Origin: an uncultured Paracoccaceae bacterium
GTDB lineage: Bacteria > Pseudomonadota > Alphaproteobacteria > Rhodobacterales > Rhodobacteraceae
Direction of reading: 5' to 3'
Assembly (NCBI GenBank): GCA_951812305.1
Contig: CATOSB010000007.1
Coordinates: 1-64,000, forward strand
DNA: 64,000 nt
In this document: positions 54,441 through 64,000 of the stretch, in pieces
Layout of the letters: each line of letters begins with the position of its first letter
How positions within the stretch are numbered: position 1 is the stretch's first letter
Made by a program: the position numbers and the translations under genes
Notes under the pieces: model-generated
What the model was told of the DNA's origin: nothing
The model's input: only the letters and a program-made list of their open reading frames with translations
Database searches by the model: none

Positions 54441-55267
54441 TCGACAACAGCCGCGAATTCCGCGTCAAGCGATCCATCGGCATCATTGTGATGCTGGCGT
54501 TGCTGTTTTTTGCAGCCTTACCAACCGCTTGGGCGCTGCTCTTGGCCATCCGAACACCCACCGCGGTGTTCGAGCCGATCTGGGAAAGCCCGCTGGCCCT
54601 GACGCTGGACAATTTCTTTAACATCACGCGGTCGGATTTTCCCAAGGCGTTGCTGAATTCGTTCATCACCGCGGGCGCGTCGACGGTTCTGGCCATGCTG
54701 GTCGGGGTGCCCGCCGGGTTCGCGCTGGCCAAGTCGCGGGTGTCGGGTAAGTTCATCGCCTCTTGGGTGTTGCTGCTGTTGCGCATGGCCCCGCCCGTCG
54801 GGTTCGTAATCCCACTGTTCCTGCTCTACGTCAACGCCGGGCTGATCGACACGTACACCGGCCTCGTCTTTGCCTATATGACGCTGACCCTGCCGCTGGT
54901 GACCTGGTCGATGTGGAATTCTTTCAGCCAGGTGCCCGATGAGCTGATCGAGGCCGCGATCATGGATGACGCATCGCTCACCAAGGCGTTCCTGCTGGTC
55001 GCGCTGCCAGCCGCGCGACCCGGTGCCGTCGCTGCCGCGATCCTTGCCTTCCTCGTGGCGTGGAACGACTTCTTCTATTCGCTGATCATCACCAGATCCG
55101 ATACCACTACCGCACCCGTTGCCGTGATGAACTTCATTTCCTTCGATAGCGTGGACTGGGCCTCGATTGCCGTCGCCAGCATCGCGCTGACCCTGCCCAT
55201 CCTGCCACTGATGGCGATCGCCAACCGTTACATCGTGCAGTCGCTTTCCGGCGCGGTTAAGGGGTGA
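54437..55267 (+). CDS. ABC sugar-type permease, MalG/UgpE type
   Basis: 276 residues, six spans, first IGIIVMLALLFFAALPTAWA. EAA loop VPDELIEAAIMDDASLTKAF; the usual Gly after A-(3)-DG is replaced (MDDASL). Forms the heterodimeric channel with the preceding gene. Overlaps by 4 bp upstream; sulfatase gene follows at once. Confidence 0.92.
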   Translation: MIDNSREFRVKRSIGIIVMLALLFFAALPTAWALLLAIRTPTAVFEPIWESPLALTLDNFFNITRSDFPKALLNSFITAGASTVLAMLVGVPAGFALAKSRVSGKFIASWVLLLLRMAPPVGFVIPLFLLYVNAGLIDTYTGLVFAYMTLTLPLVTWSMWNSFSQVPDELIEAAIMDDASLTKAFLLVALPAARPGAVAAAILAFLVAWNDFFYSLIITRSDTTTAPVAVMNFISFDSVDWASIAVASIALTLPILPLMAIANRYIVQSLSGAVKG

Positions 55268-55269
55268 GC

Positions 55270-56754
55270 ATGCGTTCGAATATCGTTTTCATCATCACCG
55301 ACCAGCAACGGTACGACACGATCGCGGCGCTGGGGTTTGATCACATGATCACGCCCAATCTCGACCGGCTGGCCGCTCAGGGCACGGCGTTTGAGAATAT
55401 GTATATCACCTCGCCCTCCTGCGCCCCGTCGCGGGCGTCTTTGTTCAGCGGCACCTACCCGCATACGAACGGCGTATTCCGCAATGACGAGCCATGGCAG
55501 TATTGCTGGGTCAAGGACCTCGCCGAGGCCGGGTATCGCACGGTGAACGTCGGTAAAATGCACACGATGCCGGTCGAGGGCGCGTTCGGGTTTCACGAAC
55601 GTCATGTGAACGAGAACAAGGACCGCGATCACCCCAACCTGCCGTTCTATTTGGACAATTGGGATAAGGCTTTTTTCCTGCGCGGTCAGGAAAAACCGTC
55701 CCGTGTCACCCAGCGCCGCGCCACGGATTATAGCGAAAAGTTGGGTGCGTGGGTGTGGGAGCAGGACGAAATCCTGCACCCGGATGTCTTCACCGGGCAA
55801 ATGGCGAAATGGTGGCTGGATCGTTATACCGGTGAGGGTCCGTATTTCCTGCAAGTGGGTTTGCCGGGACCACACCCGCCTTATGATCCGACGCAAGACG
55901 CGCTCGATCTCTACGAGGGCCGCGATTTGCCTGACGTGATCCCGCCCGACCCAGAGGCGCAGCCCCAGGCCCTGCAAGGCCTGCGCGACTTCATGCTCGG
56001 AGACGATGCCGACGGTGTGGTGCATTTGGCCGATCCCACACCCGAGCAATCCCGCCGCCAACGCGCACATTACTACGCTAATGTCACCATGATTGACACG
56101 CAGGTGGGCGAGATCATCGACATGATCGAAGCGCGCGGTGATCTGGACAATACGATCATCGTCTTCACCTCCGACCACGGCGACGCCTTAGGTGATCACG
56201 GTCATTCGCAGAAATGGAACATGTACCAGTCCACAGTGCATGTGCCTTGTGTGGTTGCTGGCCCCAGCATTCCGCAGGGCAAACGGGTTTCCGACAACGT
56301 TGCGCTTTTCGATCTGGGTCCGACGATCCTTGAATGGGCGGATCTCAACGTTCCCAGCTGGATGGAGGCGCAATCACTCGCCCCCTATTTCTCCGACACG
56401 CCTGTGCCCAAGCGCAGCAAGGTGTTCGCAGAACACTCCAATGATAATCTGTTGACCGACACCCGGCTGATGACCATGTTATTGGATGGCGCAACAAAGT
56501 TGGTGCATTTTGTCGACAGTGACGAGGGCCAATTGTTCGACCTATCCAGCGACCCTAAGGAACAAGTGAACCTGTGGGACGATCCAGCTCATGCCGAAAC
56601 GCGCGCTCGCTTGATCGACGACATCCTAAAATGGCGATCCGAAAGTAGCCTGAAAACTCAAGGTTTCGTCGACGCCTGCGTGCGCGGCGCGCATGCGCTG
56701 CATTCGCCACCACAACACATGGCCCGTGGCCAACACCGGGAAGGGAGCCGCTGA
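55270..56754 (+). CDS. Type I sulfatase (formylglycine, Cys type)
   Basis: 494 residues from the ATG at 55270, preceded by AAGGGG; a GTG at 55264 overlapping the permease stop is the alternative. Alkaline-phosphatase superfamily: metal ligands in [10 protein letters not shown], Cys51 in [14 protein letters not shown] (C-x-P-S-R), to be converted to formylglycine by the sulfatase-maturating enzyme, NVGKMHTM (Lys, His) and [14 protein letters not shown] (Asp, His). No signal peptide, so likely cytoplasmic, acting on imported sulfate esters. Complete active site. Confidence 0.9.
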   Translation: MRSNIVFIITDQQRYDTIAALGFDHMITPNLDRLAAQGTAFENMYITSPSCAPSRASLFSGTYPHTNGVFRNDEPWQYCWVKDLAEAGYRTVNVGKMHTMPVEGAFGFHERHVNENKDRDHPNLPFYLDNWDKAFFLRGQEKPSRVTQRRATDYSEKLGAWVWEQDEILHPDVFTGQMAKWWLDRYTGEGPYFLQVGLPGPHPPYDPTQDALDLYEGRDLPDVIPPDPEAQPQALQGLRDFMLGDDADGVVHLADPTPEQSRRQRAHYYANVTMIDTQVGEIIDMIEARGDLDNTIIVFTSDHGDALGDHGHSQKWNMYQSTVHVPCVVAGPSIPQGKRVSDNVALFDLGPTILEWADLNVPSWMEAQSLAPYFSDTPVPKRSKVFAEHSNDNLLTDTRLMTMLLDGATKLVHFVDSDEGQLFDLSSDPKEQVNLWDDPAHAETRARLIDDILKWRSESSLKTQGFVDACVRGAHALHSPPQHMARGQHREGSR

Positions 56755-56755
56755 T

Positions 56756-57760
56756 ATGGGGCGTATCCAACTGAAAGCCGTGCAAAAGGATTTCGGTCCG
56801 GTCACGGTCATCCCGCCCTTGGATCTGGAAATCGACGAGGGTGAATTCGTCGTTTTTGTCGGGCCCTCGGGCTGTGGAAAATCTACGCTTTTGCGCCTGA
56901 TCGCGGGGTTGGAGGACGTGACCGATGGCGTCATCGAGATCAACGGCCAAGACGCGACTGACCTGCCACCAGGCAAGCGCGGGCTGGCGATGGTGTTCCA
57001 GTCCTACGCGCTATACCCGCATCTGACGGTTGCCCAGAACATTGCCTTTCCGCTGCGAATGGCGGGCCATAGTCGCGATGAACAGGCTCGACGGATCGAC
57101 AACGCTGCCAAGGTTCTAAATCTCACCGACTATCTTGATCGCCGCCCGAAACAGCTTTCCGGTGGACAGCGGCAGCGTGTCGCCATCGGGCGCGCCATCG
57201 TCCGTGAACCCTCGGCGTTTTTATTTGACGAACCGCTTTCGAACTTGGATGCGGCGCTGCGCGTCGGCATGCGGTTGGAGATCAGCGAGTTACACAAGCG
57301 GCTCGACACAACAATGATCTACGTCACCCACGATCAGGTCGAAGCGATGACGATGGCCGACAAGATCGTGGTGTTGAATGCAGGTGTGATCGAACAGGTC
57401 GGTAGCCCACTGGAACTATATGACACACCGCGCAATCTGTTTGTCGCCAAATTCATCGGGTCACCAATGATGAACATCATCGACGGCGAAGAGGCGGCAA
57501 AGAAGGATGCGGCGACGATTGGCATTCGCCCCGAACATATGATGCTGTCGACGGAGGCCGGGCAATGGCAGGGCCGGGTCGGTGTGTCAGAGCATCTGGG
57601 CAGTGATACGTTCATTCGCCTCGATGTGGATGGCATCGCGGACACGCTGACAATACGTGCCCCGGGCAAGGTGCAACTGGACTATGGTGACACCGCTTTC
57701 GTGACCCCGGATGAATCGAACGTGCACCGGTTTGATGACGCCGGATCGCGTATGGGTTAG
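56756..57760 (+). CDS. ABC transporter ATPase, MalK/UgpC type
   Basis: 334 residues from the ATG at 56756, 1 bp after the sulfatase stop; RBS AAGGGAG. Walker [10 protein letters not shown] (about 38-46), Q-loop [17 protein letters not shown], signature [14 protein letters not shown], Walker [17 protein letters not shown]-loop [16 protein letters not shown]-terminal TOBE-type domain ([10 protein letters not shown]), shorter than usual. Energises the importer at the inner membrane. Confidence 0.93.
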   Translation: MGRIQLKAVQKDFGPVTVIPPLDLEIDEGEFVVFVGPSGCGKSTLLRLIAGLEDVTDGVIEINGQDATDLPPGKRGLAMVFQSYALYPHLTVAQNIAFPLRMAGHSRDEQARRIDNAAKVLNLTDYLDRRPKQLSGGQRQRVAIGRAIVREPSAFLFDEPLSNLDAALRVGMRLEISELHKRLDTTMIYVTHDQVEAMTMADKIVVLNAGVIEQVGSPLELYDTPRNLFVAKFIGSPMMNIIDGEEAAKKDAATIGIRPEHMMLSTEAGQWQGRVGVSEHLGSDTFIRLDVDGIADTLTIRAPGKVQLDYGDTAFVTPDESNVHRFDDAGSRMG

Positions 57761-57769
57761 CGTAAGACG

Positions 57770-59002
57770 GTGACCCGCCCCAACATCCTGCTTGTCGCAT
57801 TTGACAGCCTGAGCGCAAAGACCTTGGCGGCGTATCAGGACAGCCTGCCGGCCTTGCGCAATTTGCGCGAAGCGAGCGTCTTTTTTGCCAACGCCTATGC
57901 AACGTCGCCGGAGAGCAGCCCGGCGCGCGCCAGTCTGTTCACCGGGCTGGATATAGCGGCGCATGGGCTATGGACCGATGGTGTGGCCTTGCCTGAGCGC
58001 GAAACCACACTGCCCGCGCATTTTGCCGGGCACGGCTATCGCACCAGCCTGGTGGGTCGCAGGCAACTGGCAGGTGTGTCCAACTGGACCACAGAGCATG
58101 CGATTCCAGGAGAGTTTCACCAATTCGACTGGGCGCAAGGTCCGCTGCACCGATCGCGTCAGAATGCCTATTTGATCTGGCTTCAAGAAGAGGCGTCTGA
58201 GACATATTCCGCCATCTTTCCCGCCCAGCCCAACCCAGATGACACCGACATTCCCGCGGGACAGCGCGCAGCGATCGCAGAACTCCCAGATGAGTTGAGC
58301 TTCAATGCTTGGGTGGGTGAGCGTATTTGCCAGCAATTTTCCCAGCCCGCGAAACAACCGTTCTTCAGCATTGCGAGCTTGGTTGTCGGTGTCGATATGG
58401 GCGCCGAGCCCATCAATGTCGCAGACGCCATAAATGAACGCGCGCTCATACAGGCCGATGCCGCACTTGGGAAGATGCTGGGCACGTTGCCCGAGGACAC
58501 GATACTTGTTGTGACCTCTGCGCGTGGCGCGATGTCCGATCCGGCGGCGCCCCAACTGGCAGAGCCCGCGATCAAAGTGCCGCTGATGATCCGCGCGGGT
58601 AATGGTATGGCGCGACAGGACGAGAGGCTCGTCTCCACGATGGACATCGCCCCAACGCTGTATGAGATCGCGGGTATCAAGTCGCCGCAGCGTATCCAAG
58701 GACGGTCCTTTATGAACGACAGTCCACGCGGTTGGGCGCTGGTGCGCACCCGCAATCCCGGCCGCGATCCGCAGACCGCCCTTGTGACAGACCGGTGGAA
58801 GTTGGTGATGTTACACGGCAACCCCGATGCGGCCTTGGCGCCCGTTTATCATCTTTATGATCTGACGAATGACCCAGACGAGGCACGCGATCTGTCGGCA
58901 AGCCCTAAGCATCAGGGCGAACTGGAAGACATGATCGACCAGATGATTGACGCGCGCGTCGCGCTGGAGGATCGCACCGAACCCAGGATCGCGAGCTTCT
59001 GA
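57770..59002 (+). CDS. Sulfatase-like protein with degenerate active site
   Basis: 410 residues from a GTG at 57770. Same fold as its neighbours but key positions differ: FDSLSA where neighbours have TDQQRG/Y; ATSPESSPARASLFTG with Ser49 in place of the formylglycine Cys; LVGRRQLAG in place of GKxH; VTSARGAMSDPA in place of FTSDHGE/D. C-terminal part (RSFMNDSPRG, LYDLTNDPDEARDL) is conserved. A Ser-type sulfatase could tolerate Ser49, but loss of the Asp-His pair and GKxH argues against hydrolysis; it may be a binding or regulatory pseudoenzyme. Overlaps the next gene's ATG by 1 bp. Confidence 0.8.
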   Translation: MTRPNILLVAFDSLSAKTLAAYQDSLPALRNLREASVFFANAYATSPESSPARASLFTGLDIAAHGLWTDGVALPERETTLPAHFAGHGYRTSLVGRRQLAGVSNWTTEHAIPGEFHQFDWAQGPLHRSRQNAYLIWLQEEASETYSAIFPAQPNPDDTDIPAGQRAAIAELPDELSFNAWVGERICQQFSQPAKQPFFSIASLVVGVDMGAEPINVADAINERALIQADAALGKMLGTLPEDTILVVTSARGAMSDPAAPQLAEPAIKVPLMIRAGNGMARQDERLVSTMDIAPTLYEIAGIKSPQRIQGRSFMNDSPRGWALVRTRNPGRDPQTALVTDRWKLVMLHGNPDAALAPVYHLYDLTNDPDEARDLSASPKHQGELEDMIDQMIDARVALEDRTEPRIASF

Positions 59003-59552
59003 TGTCGCAGCGCCCCAATGTCCTGTTCATCTGCACGGACCAGCAGCGCGGCGATAGCATGGGGTGTACAGGCGCAGATTGGGCCGTGACGCCGAACCTC
59101 GACCAATTCGCTGCAGAGGGCGCGCTCTTTCGAAACTGCTATGTTCAGAACCCAGTGTGCAGCCCGTCTCGCGCCTCACTCTTCACAGGAAAATACCCTT
59201 CCAACCATGGGCTTTATGCAAACGGCGTGCCTCTGCCCGCTGACCAGCACATGTTCACGCGGACGCTCGCCGATGCGGGTTATGACTGCGGGATGATCGG
59301 CAAACAGCATCTGGCGCCTTGTGACACCTGGCGCACAGAGCCGCGCCGGGATGACGGGTATCGCGTTTTCGAATGGGCGCATGGGCCGAACCACCGGGCG
59401 CTGGAAAATGACTATCACCGCTGGCTGCGCAAGATGCATCCGGACATCTATCAAGGCATCTTTCCCGACACAGGCGCCAATGAGAACACCGAATATAGCA
59501 ATCAGTCCCGCACCGGCACGCCCATCGACCATGTCCCCAAAGAGGCGCATTA

Positions 59553-60721
59553 TACCAAGGGTTATTCAATCTGACCGACTTTCGCCCAGTTGCGGCTTGC
59601 GATGGATGTGATGGTTTGCGGTCTTGCGATGAGGTTGTTCCAGGCCTCGCACCCCGCGTCGAGAATCGCGTCATATGTGTCGAACGTCCGGTTTGCGAGC
59701 CATGTCTGGCGGAGATATTGCCAAATGTTTTCGGTTGGATTCAGCTCTGGTGATTTGGGCGGCAGAAACATGAGCGACAGGTTTTGCGGGATTTCCAGAG
59801 CGGATGTCGTGTGCCAGCCGGCTTGGTCCATGAGGATGACGGCGTGGGCGCCATCGGAGACAATTTTGCTGATTTCTTCCAGGTGGCGCTGCATCGCATA
59901 GGTGTCGGCTGCTGGCATCATGATCGCCGCGCCGGTGCCGCGTTCGGGGCAGATGGCGCCAAAAAGATACGCATTTTGGTAACGCTGATCGGCGGGCTGG
60001 CGGGGCCGTGTGCCCTTGCGTGCCCACTGGCGGACGCGGGTGTTCTTCTGACCGAGACGCATCTCGTCCTGGAACCAGATTTCGACGGGTTTGTCCGGCG
60101 GCACCCCCTGAAGCGTCTCCTTCAGATTGTCGCCGAAGTTTTTTTGAAATCCTCAATGACCTGCACGTCCTGCCCCGGGTGCTGAGGGCGTGCGCTGATG
60201 TGGGAAAAGCCCAGATTGTGCAGAATCTGCCCCACATGGCGCTCGTGATAGTCGACGCCAAAACGCGCCTTGATCACATTCTTCAAATCGACCCGCCGCC
60301 AGCGGACGACACCGTCCTTTTCAGGATCAGGACCGGTCTCGACAAGAGCCGCCAGTTCATCCAGTTGCGCATTGTCAAGGCGGGATCGCGAGCCTCCTCG
60401 CTGCCGATCCAGCAGCCCCGCTGGACCATCAGCGTTGAAACGGAGCACCCAGTCCCTGAGCGTTTGCCGGTCCATCCCGCCAATGCGGGCCGCAGCCCCA
60501 CGCGACATGCCATCGGCGATAGCGGCAAGCGACAAAAGCCGTCGGCTCTGCCGGGCATCAGAACTCTCTGCGGCAAGCTTGCGCAGATCATTGGCGGTAA
60601 AATCGGCTCGCATCGGTATCCTGGCTGGCATCGGTGGTCTCCTTTGCCAATCTTGAATCACCTCAGCACCTCAGGCGGTACCCAAAATCCATAGCTGAGT
60701 CATTTTGAAGCACCCTTGGTA
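59553..60721 (-). mobile_element. IS630-family element type b, copy 3
   Basis: 1169 bp, inverted relative to copies 1 and 2. TTA repeats at 59550-59552 and 60722-60724. Confidence 0.9.
59562..60631 (-). CDS. IS630 transposase type b by -1 frameshift, copy 3
   Basis: OrfA 60631-60122, OrfB to 59562. Same seven-A slip site and same translation as copies 1 and 2; predicted 356-residue fusion. Confidence 0.85.
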
Positions 60722-61549
60722 TTATTCCCATTGGGTGGCAGAACGGGCAATCGATTTCATCGAAACGGATCGGACAGAGCCGTTCTTTTTAATGGCGAAC
60801 TTCTTTGACCCGCATCATTCCTTTGGCGCGCCGCAGGAATTCCGGGACATGATCGATGCGGATGCAATCCCTGAACCGAACACTAAGGTCGGTGAGTTGG
60901 ACGAGAAGCCCGCCGCCCATCATGCCTATTCCGCAAAGAGCTATGGCGGCACCGCGCCAGGGTTTCAGGACTACACCTCGGAAGAGATCAAAGAGATCCG
61001 CGCGCAATATTGGGCGATGAATGCGCTGATCGACTACGAGATTGGGCGCATTTTGGCGGCGCTTGACGCCTCGGGGCAGGCGAAGAATACGCTGGTGGTG
61101 TTCACCTCGGACCATGGTGAAATGCTGGGCAATCACCAGCAACTTCTGAAAGGCCCGCAGCTTTACGATGATCTGGCGCGGGTACCGTTGATCATGCGTT
61201 GGCCTGACCGGTTTCAGCCCGAAACCGAGGTCGCAGAGCTTGTTCAATGGATCGATCTGCCCGCAACTTTATTGCAGGCCGCAGGATGTGCCACCGGCAA
61301 TGGTGTGCAAGGCAGGTCACTCCTGCCTCTCGCATCTGGAGACAACGTTGCGTGGCGAAGCTGGGCCATCTGCGAATACCGTGACTCCGGATTTGCATGC
61401 GATCCTCAGATCATGACGACCATGCTGCGCCAGGGAGATTGGAAGCTGATTATTTGGCATGGGGAACCTGCTTGCGGGAGCACCCGTGACGGGGAGTTAT
61501 ATGACCTGGCACGCGATCCGGGCGAATTGCAAAATCTTTTCCATGATCC

Positions 61550-62738
61550 CTTACCACCCTTCAATTTAGCCAGACATCCCAGAGCTTGGGGATTTTGGCA
61601 TAACCTGCGAGGCATCGTCGGATAGCACGAAGGCCTGTCTTGAAGAGAGAGCATAAGGACCTTCGGGCTTTTCGAATCCCCTTTTTTCGCCGCGTATTGC
61701 GACGTGGTGCTCTTCGTTTGCTCCGGTTGAAACAGCCCAGTACATGGCGATTGCCAGCACCAAAATGAGGCGGGCCAATCGATCCGGCTTTTTGATCTGG
61801 CTTTGAGTAATTTCAAAGCCCCGGGTTTTGAAGTCGGAGAACATGGCTTCAATTCCCCAACGCATTCCATAATCGAGCACCTTGTACTCGGACGGTGCTG
61901 CATTCATGGCAATAATCCAAGGCTCTTTGTGCCCCTCTTCGTGAAGCACTCCAATGTTGCTAAAGACGCCCGTTCCGTAAAGCTCAGCGTTTACAAGCCC
62001 TTCGGGCATCAGTTGGGCAATTTCGCGCGTCATCATCTCGCCACCCTGATGTTGCAGTGTGATATTTCCCTTCATGCGCAGCCGGTAGTCCCATCCAGCC
62101 TCCTGGCACCATGCGACCAATCGGGCGGTTCCAAAAACCGATCTCCCGCCAGCAACACACGCGCATCCGCCGGGAGCCATGGGCGGACTGCTTCCAAAAG
62201 CTCATGTTGCACGCGCCATCCAATCGGCCCTTTGGTCTGGCGTACACGCCAGGCGACCGGGAGGGCCCGATCCCGCATCCGCACCGATAACATCAAAACC
62301 TCATGCCCTTCGTTGAGCTTGCTTTGATCAAGGGCCACCACAATCGTTTCTCCGGCCTCACACTGGCGGCGGAAAATTTCACCAACATAGGCCTGCATGA
62401 TCTCATCAGTATCGATGTGAGGATTGCCCAGAACCCGCGAAATGTATTGATAGCGGTGGTCCACAGAGCCGATATCGCGGGGCAGAGCAGCCGCATTTTC
62501 CATCAGATTGACGCTGCGCGTGTTCAAAATCACGCTTGCTATGATGCACAATCCCTCCCGGCGCGACTTGTGATACCCGAGCAAGCGGTCCTGAAAATCC
62601 GCCTCAACCTTCGAATAAAGCTCTGAAAAACAAACATTTCCCAACAAACCAGCCTCCAATATCAGCAGTGGAGACTCCTTGAATCACACAGATCAGACAA
62701 ACGTCAAATCAGATCCGGAAATTTTGAAGGGTGGTAAG
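61550..62738 (-). mobile_element. IS4-family element type A, copy 3
   Basis: 1189 bp, one base shorter than copies 1 and 2. 9-bp repeats CCATGATCC at 61541-61549 and 62739-62747. Confidence 0.9.
61566..62659 (-). pseudogene. IS4-family transposase (type A), copy 3, frameshifted
   Basis: At about 62132 the sequence TTCCAAAAACC lacks the T present in the intact copies (TTCCATAAAACC). The frame breaks at LLAGDRF|YGT, right at the second catalytic Asp region. N-terminal part 62659-62072 and C-terminal part 62180-61566 are in different frames. Inactive, but could be moved in trans. Confidence 0.85.
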
Positions 62739-62900
62739 CCATGATCCAGAGCATTTTGCTCAACGCGCCAAGATGAAGGCACTGCTTCTGGACGTATTTG
62801 TCCACGTGGAGGACGCATCAGCGCCACAAAAACGCATCTGGTAGCGGCAAATTTTTTGGACCCCAGGCGCAAGATCAGCAGGCGGCCATATCCATCGACT

Positions 62901-64000
62901 GTAAGCGGTGTCACCGCGCCCTGTCAAAGCTCCAGGGCATCAGTTCGTCGATGCGGGCAGCCGGGTGACCTGCTGCGATGGCTTCGAGGGTTGCCTTGAG
63001 ATAGGCATAGGGCTCGACGTCATTGAGCTTGCAGGTTTCGATCAGGGAGGCGATACGCCCCCAGTTTCTGCCACCTTCGTCATGGCCCGCAAAGAGCGCG
63101 TTCTTACGATTGAGGGCAATCGGGCGGATGGTTCGCTCGACCACGTTGCTGTCCATCTCGATAGCGCCGTCGTCGAGAAAGAGCTTCAGTCCGTCCATGT
63201 GTTTGGCGATGTAGGAGAGCTTATCGCCGAGGCGTGATTTGGTCGAGATGCGGGAGCGGACGGTTTTGAGCCAGATCTCGAATGCCTCGATCAGCGGTTT
63301 GGTCTTTTCCTGGCGAACAGCTTTGCGCTCGGCGGCGGGTTTTCCTCTGATCTCAGCCTCGATCTTGTAGAACTCGGCAATCCGCCTGAGCCCATCCCCT
63401 GCAATGGGCGAGCCATCGCGGTCATGCACTTCCTTGAGCTTGCGCCGCGCATGAGCCCAGCAATAGGCCAGTTTGACGGATCCTGAGTTACGGCCCGGTT
63501 TGGTCAGGGCAATTATAACCCGTATAGCCATCCACCTGCAGCGTACCGCTGAAGCCGGTCAGGAACTCCGTTGCGTGTTTGCCGCCACGCCCATCGGCGT
63601 AACAAAACACAACACCCGGTGGGGCGGTGCCCCCGAAGGGCCGCTCATCGCGGGCAATGGCCCAGAGATACCCGGTCTTGGTTCTGCCGCGCCCCGGATC
63701 GAGCACCGGACAGCGCGTCTCATCAGCAAAGAGCTTGCTGGAAGATTTGATATCTTTGAACAGATGATCCACCACGGGAGCAAGATGGAAGGATATCCGG
63801 CCCATCCAGCCCGCAAGGGTGGAGCGGTGCAGATCAAGGCCGGATCGGGCATAAATCTGCGCCTGCCGGAACAAGGGGCAGTGATCGGCGTACTTGGACA
63901 CGGCCACCTGCGCCAATGTCCCCTCGGTAGGCAGGCCACCCTCGATCAGATGCACCGGTGCAGGCGCCTGGGCCACGCCAGCGTCCTTGTTCGGGCAGGC
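62901..64000 (-). mobile_element. IS66-family element (tnpABC type), copy 3, partial in window
   Basis: Left end GTAAGCGGTGTCACC at 62901 as in copy 1; flank TCCATCGACT. Continues beyond the window, so tnpA, tnpB and the right flank are not seen. Confidence 0.85.
62911..64000 (-). pseudogene. IS66 TnpC, copy 3, frameshifted and partial
   Basis: C-terminal frame 63531-62911 and upstream frame from 63488 to beyond the window edge. Both cover TnpC, but an extra A near 63511 (GGCAATTATAACC against GGCATTATAACC) breaks the frame at DGYTGYN. Closest to copy 2 (EIRGKPAAER, FSGTLQVDG). Confidence 0.85.

Larger units (their letters stand above)
59002..62844 (+). pseudogene. Type I sulfatase split by IS630 and IS4
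   Basis: Parts 59002-59552, 60725-61549 and 62748-62844. Removing both elements and one target repeat each gives 1473 nt, 490 residues, joined KEAH|YSHWVAERA and NLFHDP|EHFAQRAKM and ending APQKRIW. Active site complete: FICTDQQRGD, Cys53 in VCSPSRASLFTG, GMIGKQHLAP, FTSDHGEMLGNH. As it stands only a 190-residue N-terminal stub with the Cys is made. Last gene of the operon. Confidence 0.88.

Noticed and set aside
60705-61625. 306-residue plus-strand frame starting inside an IS630 end and ending inside an IS4
   Set aside because: Both termini are element sequence; the real coding part is the middle of a split sulfatase.

Overview
The window looks like an accessory replicon or island of a marine alphaproteobacterium of the Rhodobacterales (Roseobacter group). 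This is an inference from GC-rich alphaproteobacterial coding style, a MOBP-type relaxase with TraG coupling protein, paired DUF736 domains, strawberry-notch-like and DUF2493 plasmid genes, and a very heavy load of insertion sequences (IS). No tRNA, rRNA or CRISPR array was seen.

Layout. 1-578: start of a queuosine-precursor transporter. 600-7525: remains of IS3 and IS1182-like elements, then two related Tn3-family units. The first has 38-bp terminal inverted repeats (IRs), a serine resolvase and an unknown gene, and an IS110 element sits inside its left IR. The second has a truncated tnpA, a divergent resolvase with an IS630 in its last codons, and a degenerate right IR. 7671-13453: a four-gene minus-strand operon (antitoxin, PIN toxin, nuclease fused to an ScpB-like winged helix, Mrr-like nuclease) with overlapping stop/start codons. 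Its last two genes are each cut by a copy of the same IS66-type element. 13496-21000: ISAs1, broken phage/plasmid-like genes, IS4-family and IS630 copies, one nested in the other. 21083-22486: five iteron-like repeats, the C-terminal part of a strawberry-notch-like protein and a small gene. 22577-45836: two inverted copies of a three-gene IS66 element enclosing the mobilisation genes (TraG, relaxase, frameshifted MobC), an SH3-nuclease protein, a DUF2493 gene split by an IS4 element, an AAA ATPase-subtilase pair whose protease is split by two IS630-type elements, an IS982 with a passenger gene, and a DUF736 gene. Target duplications show that the two IS66 copies recombined and inverted the ~18 kb between them. 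45837-51229: cytochrome c fragment and a third ISBst12-type IS66 copy, itself hit by IS630 and IS982. 51330-62844: IclR regulator plus ABC sugar-type importer plus three sulfatase-family genes in one operon. The middle sulfatase homologue lacks active-site residues and the last one is split by two IS elements. 62901-64000: third copy of the three-gene IS66, frameshifted.

Most insertions can be removed exactly using their target duplications (8 bp IS66/ISBst12, 3 bp TTA/TAA or 4 bp CTAG for IS630, 9-10 bp for IS4, 6 bp for IS982). In every case tested the restored gene has an intact frame, so the window is a readable record of layered insertions into once-working operons. Coordinates of split genes cover the inserted elements as well.
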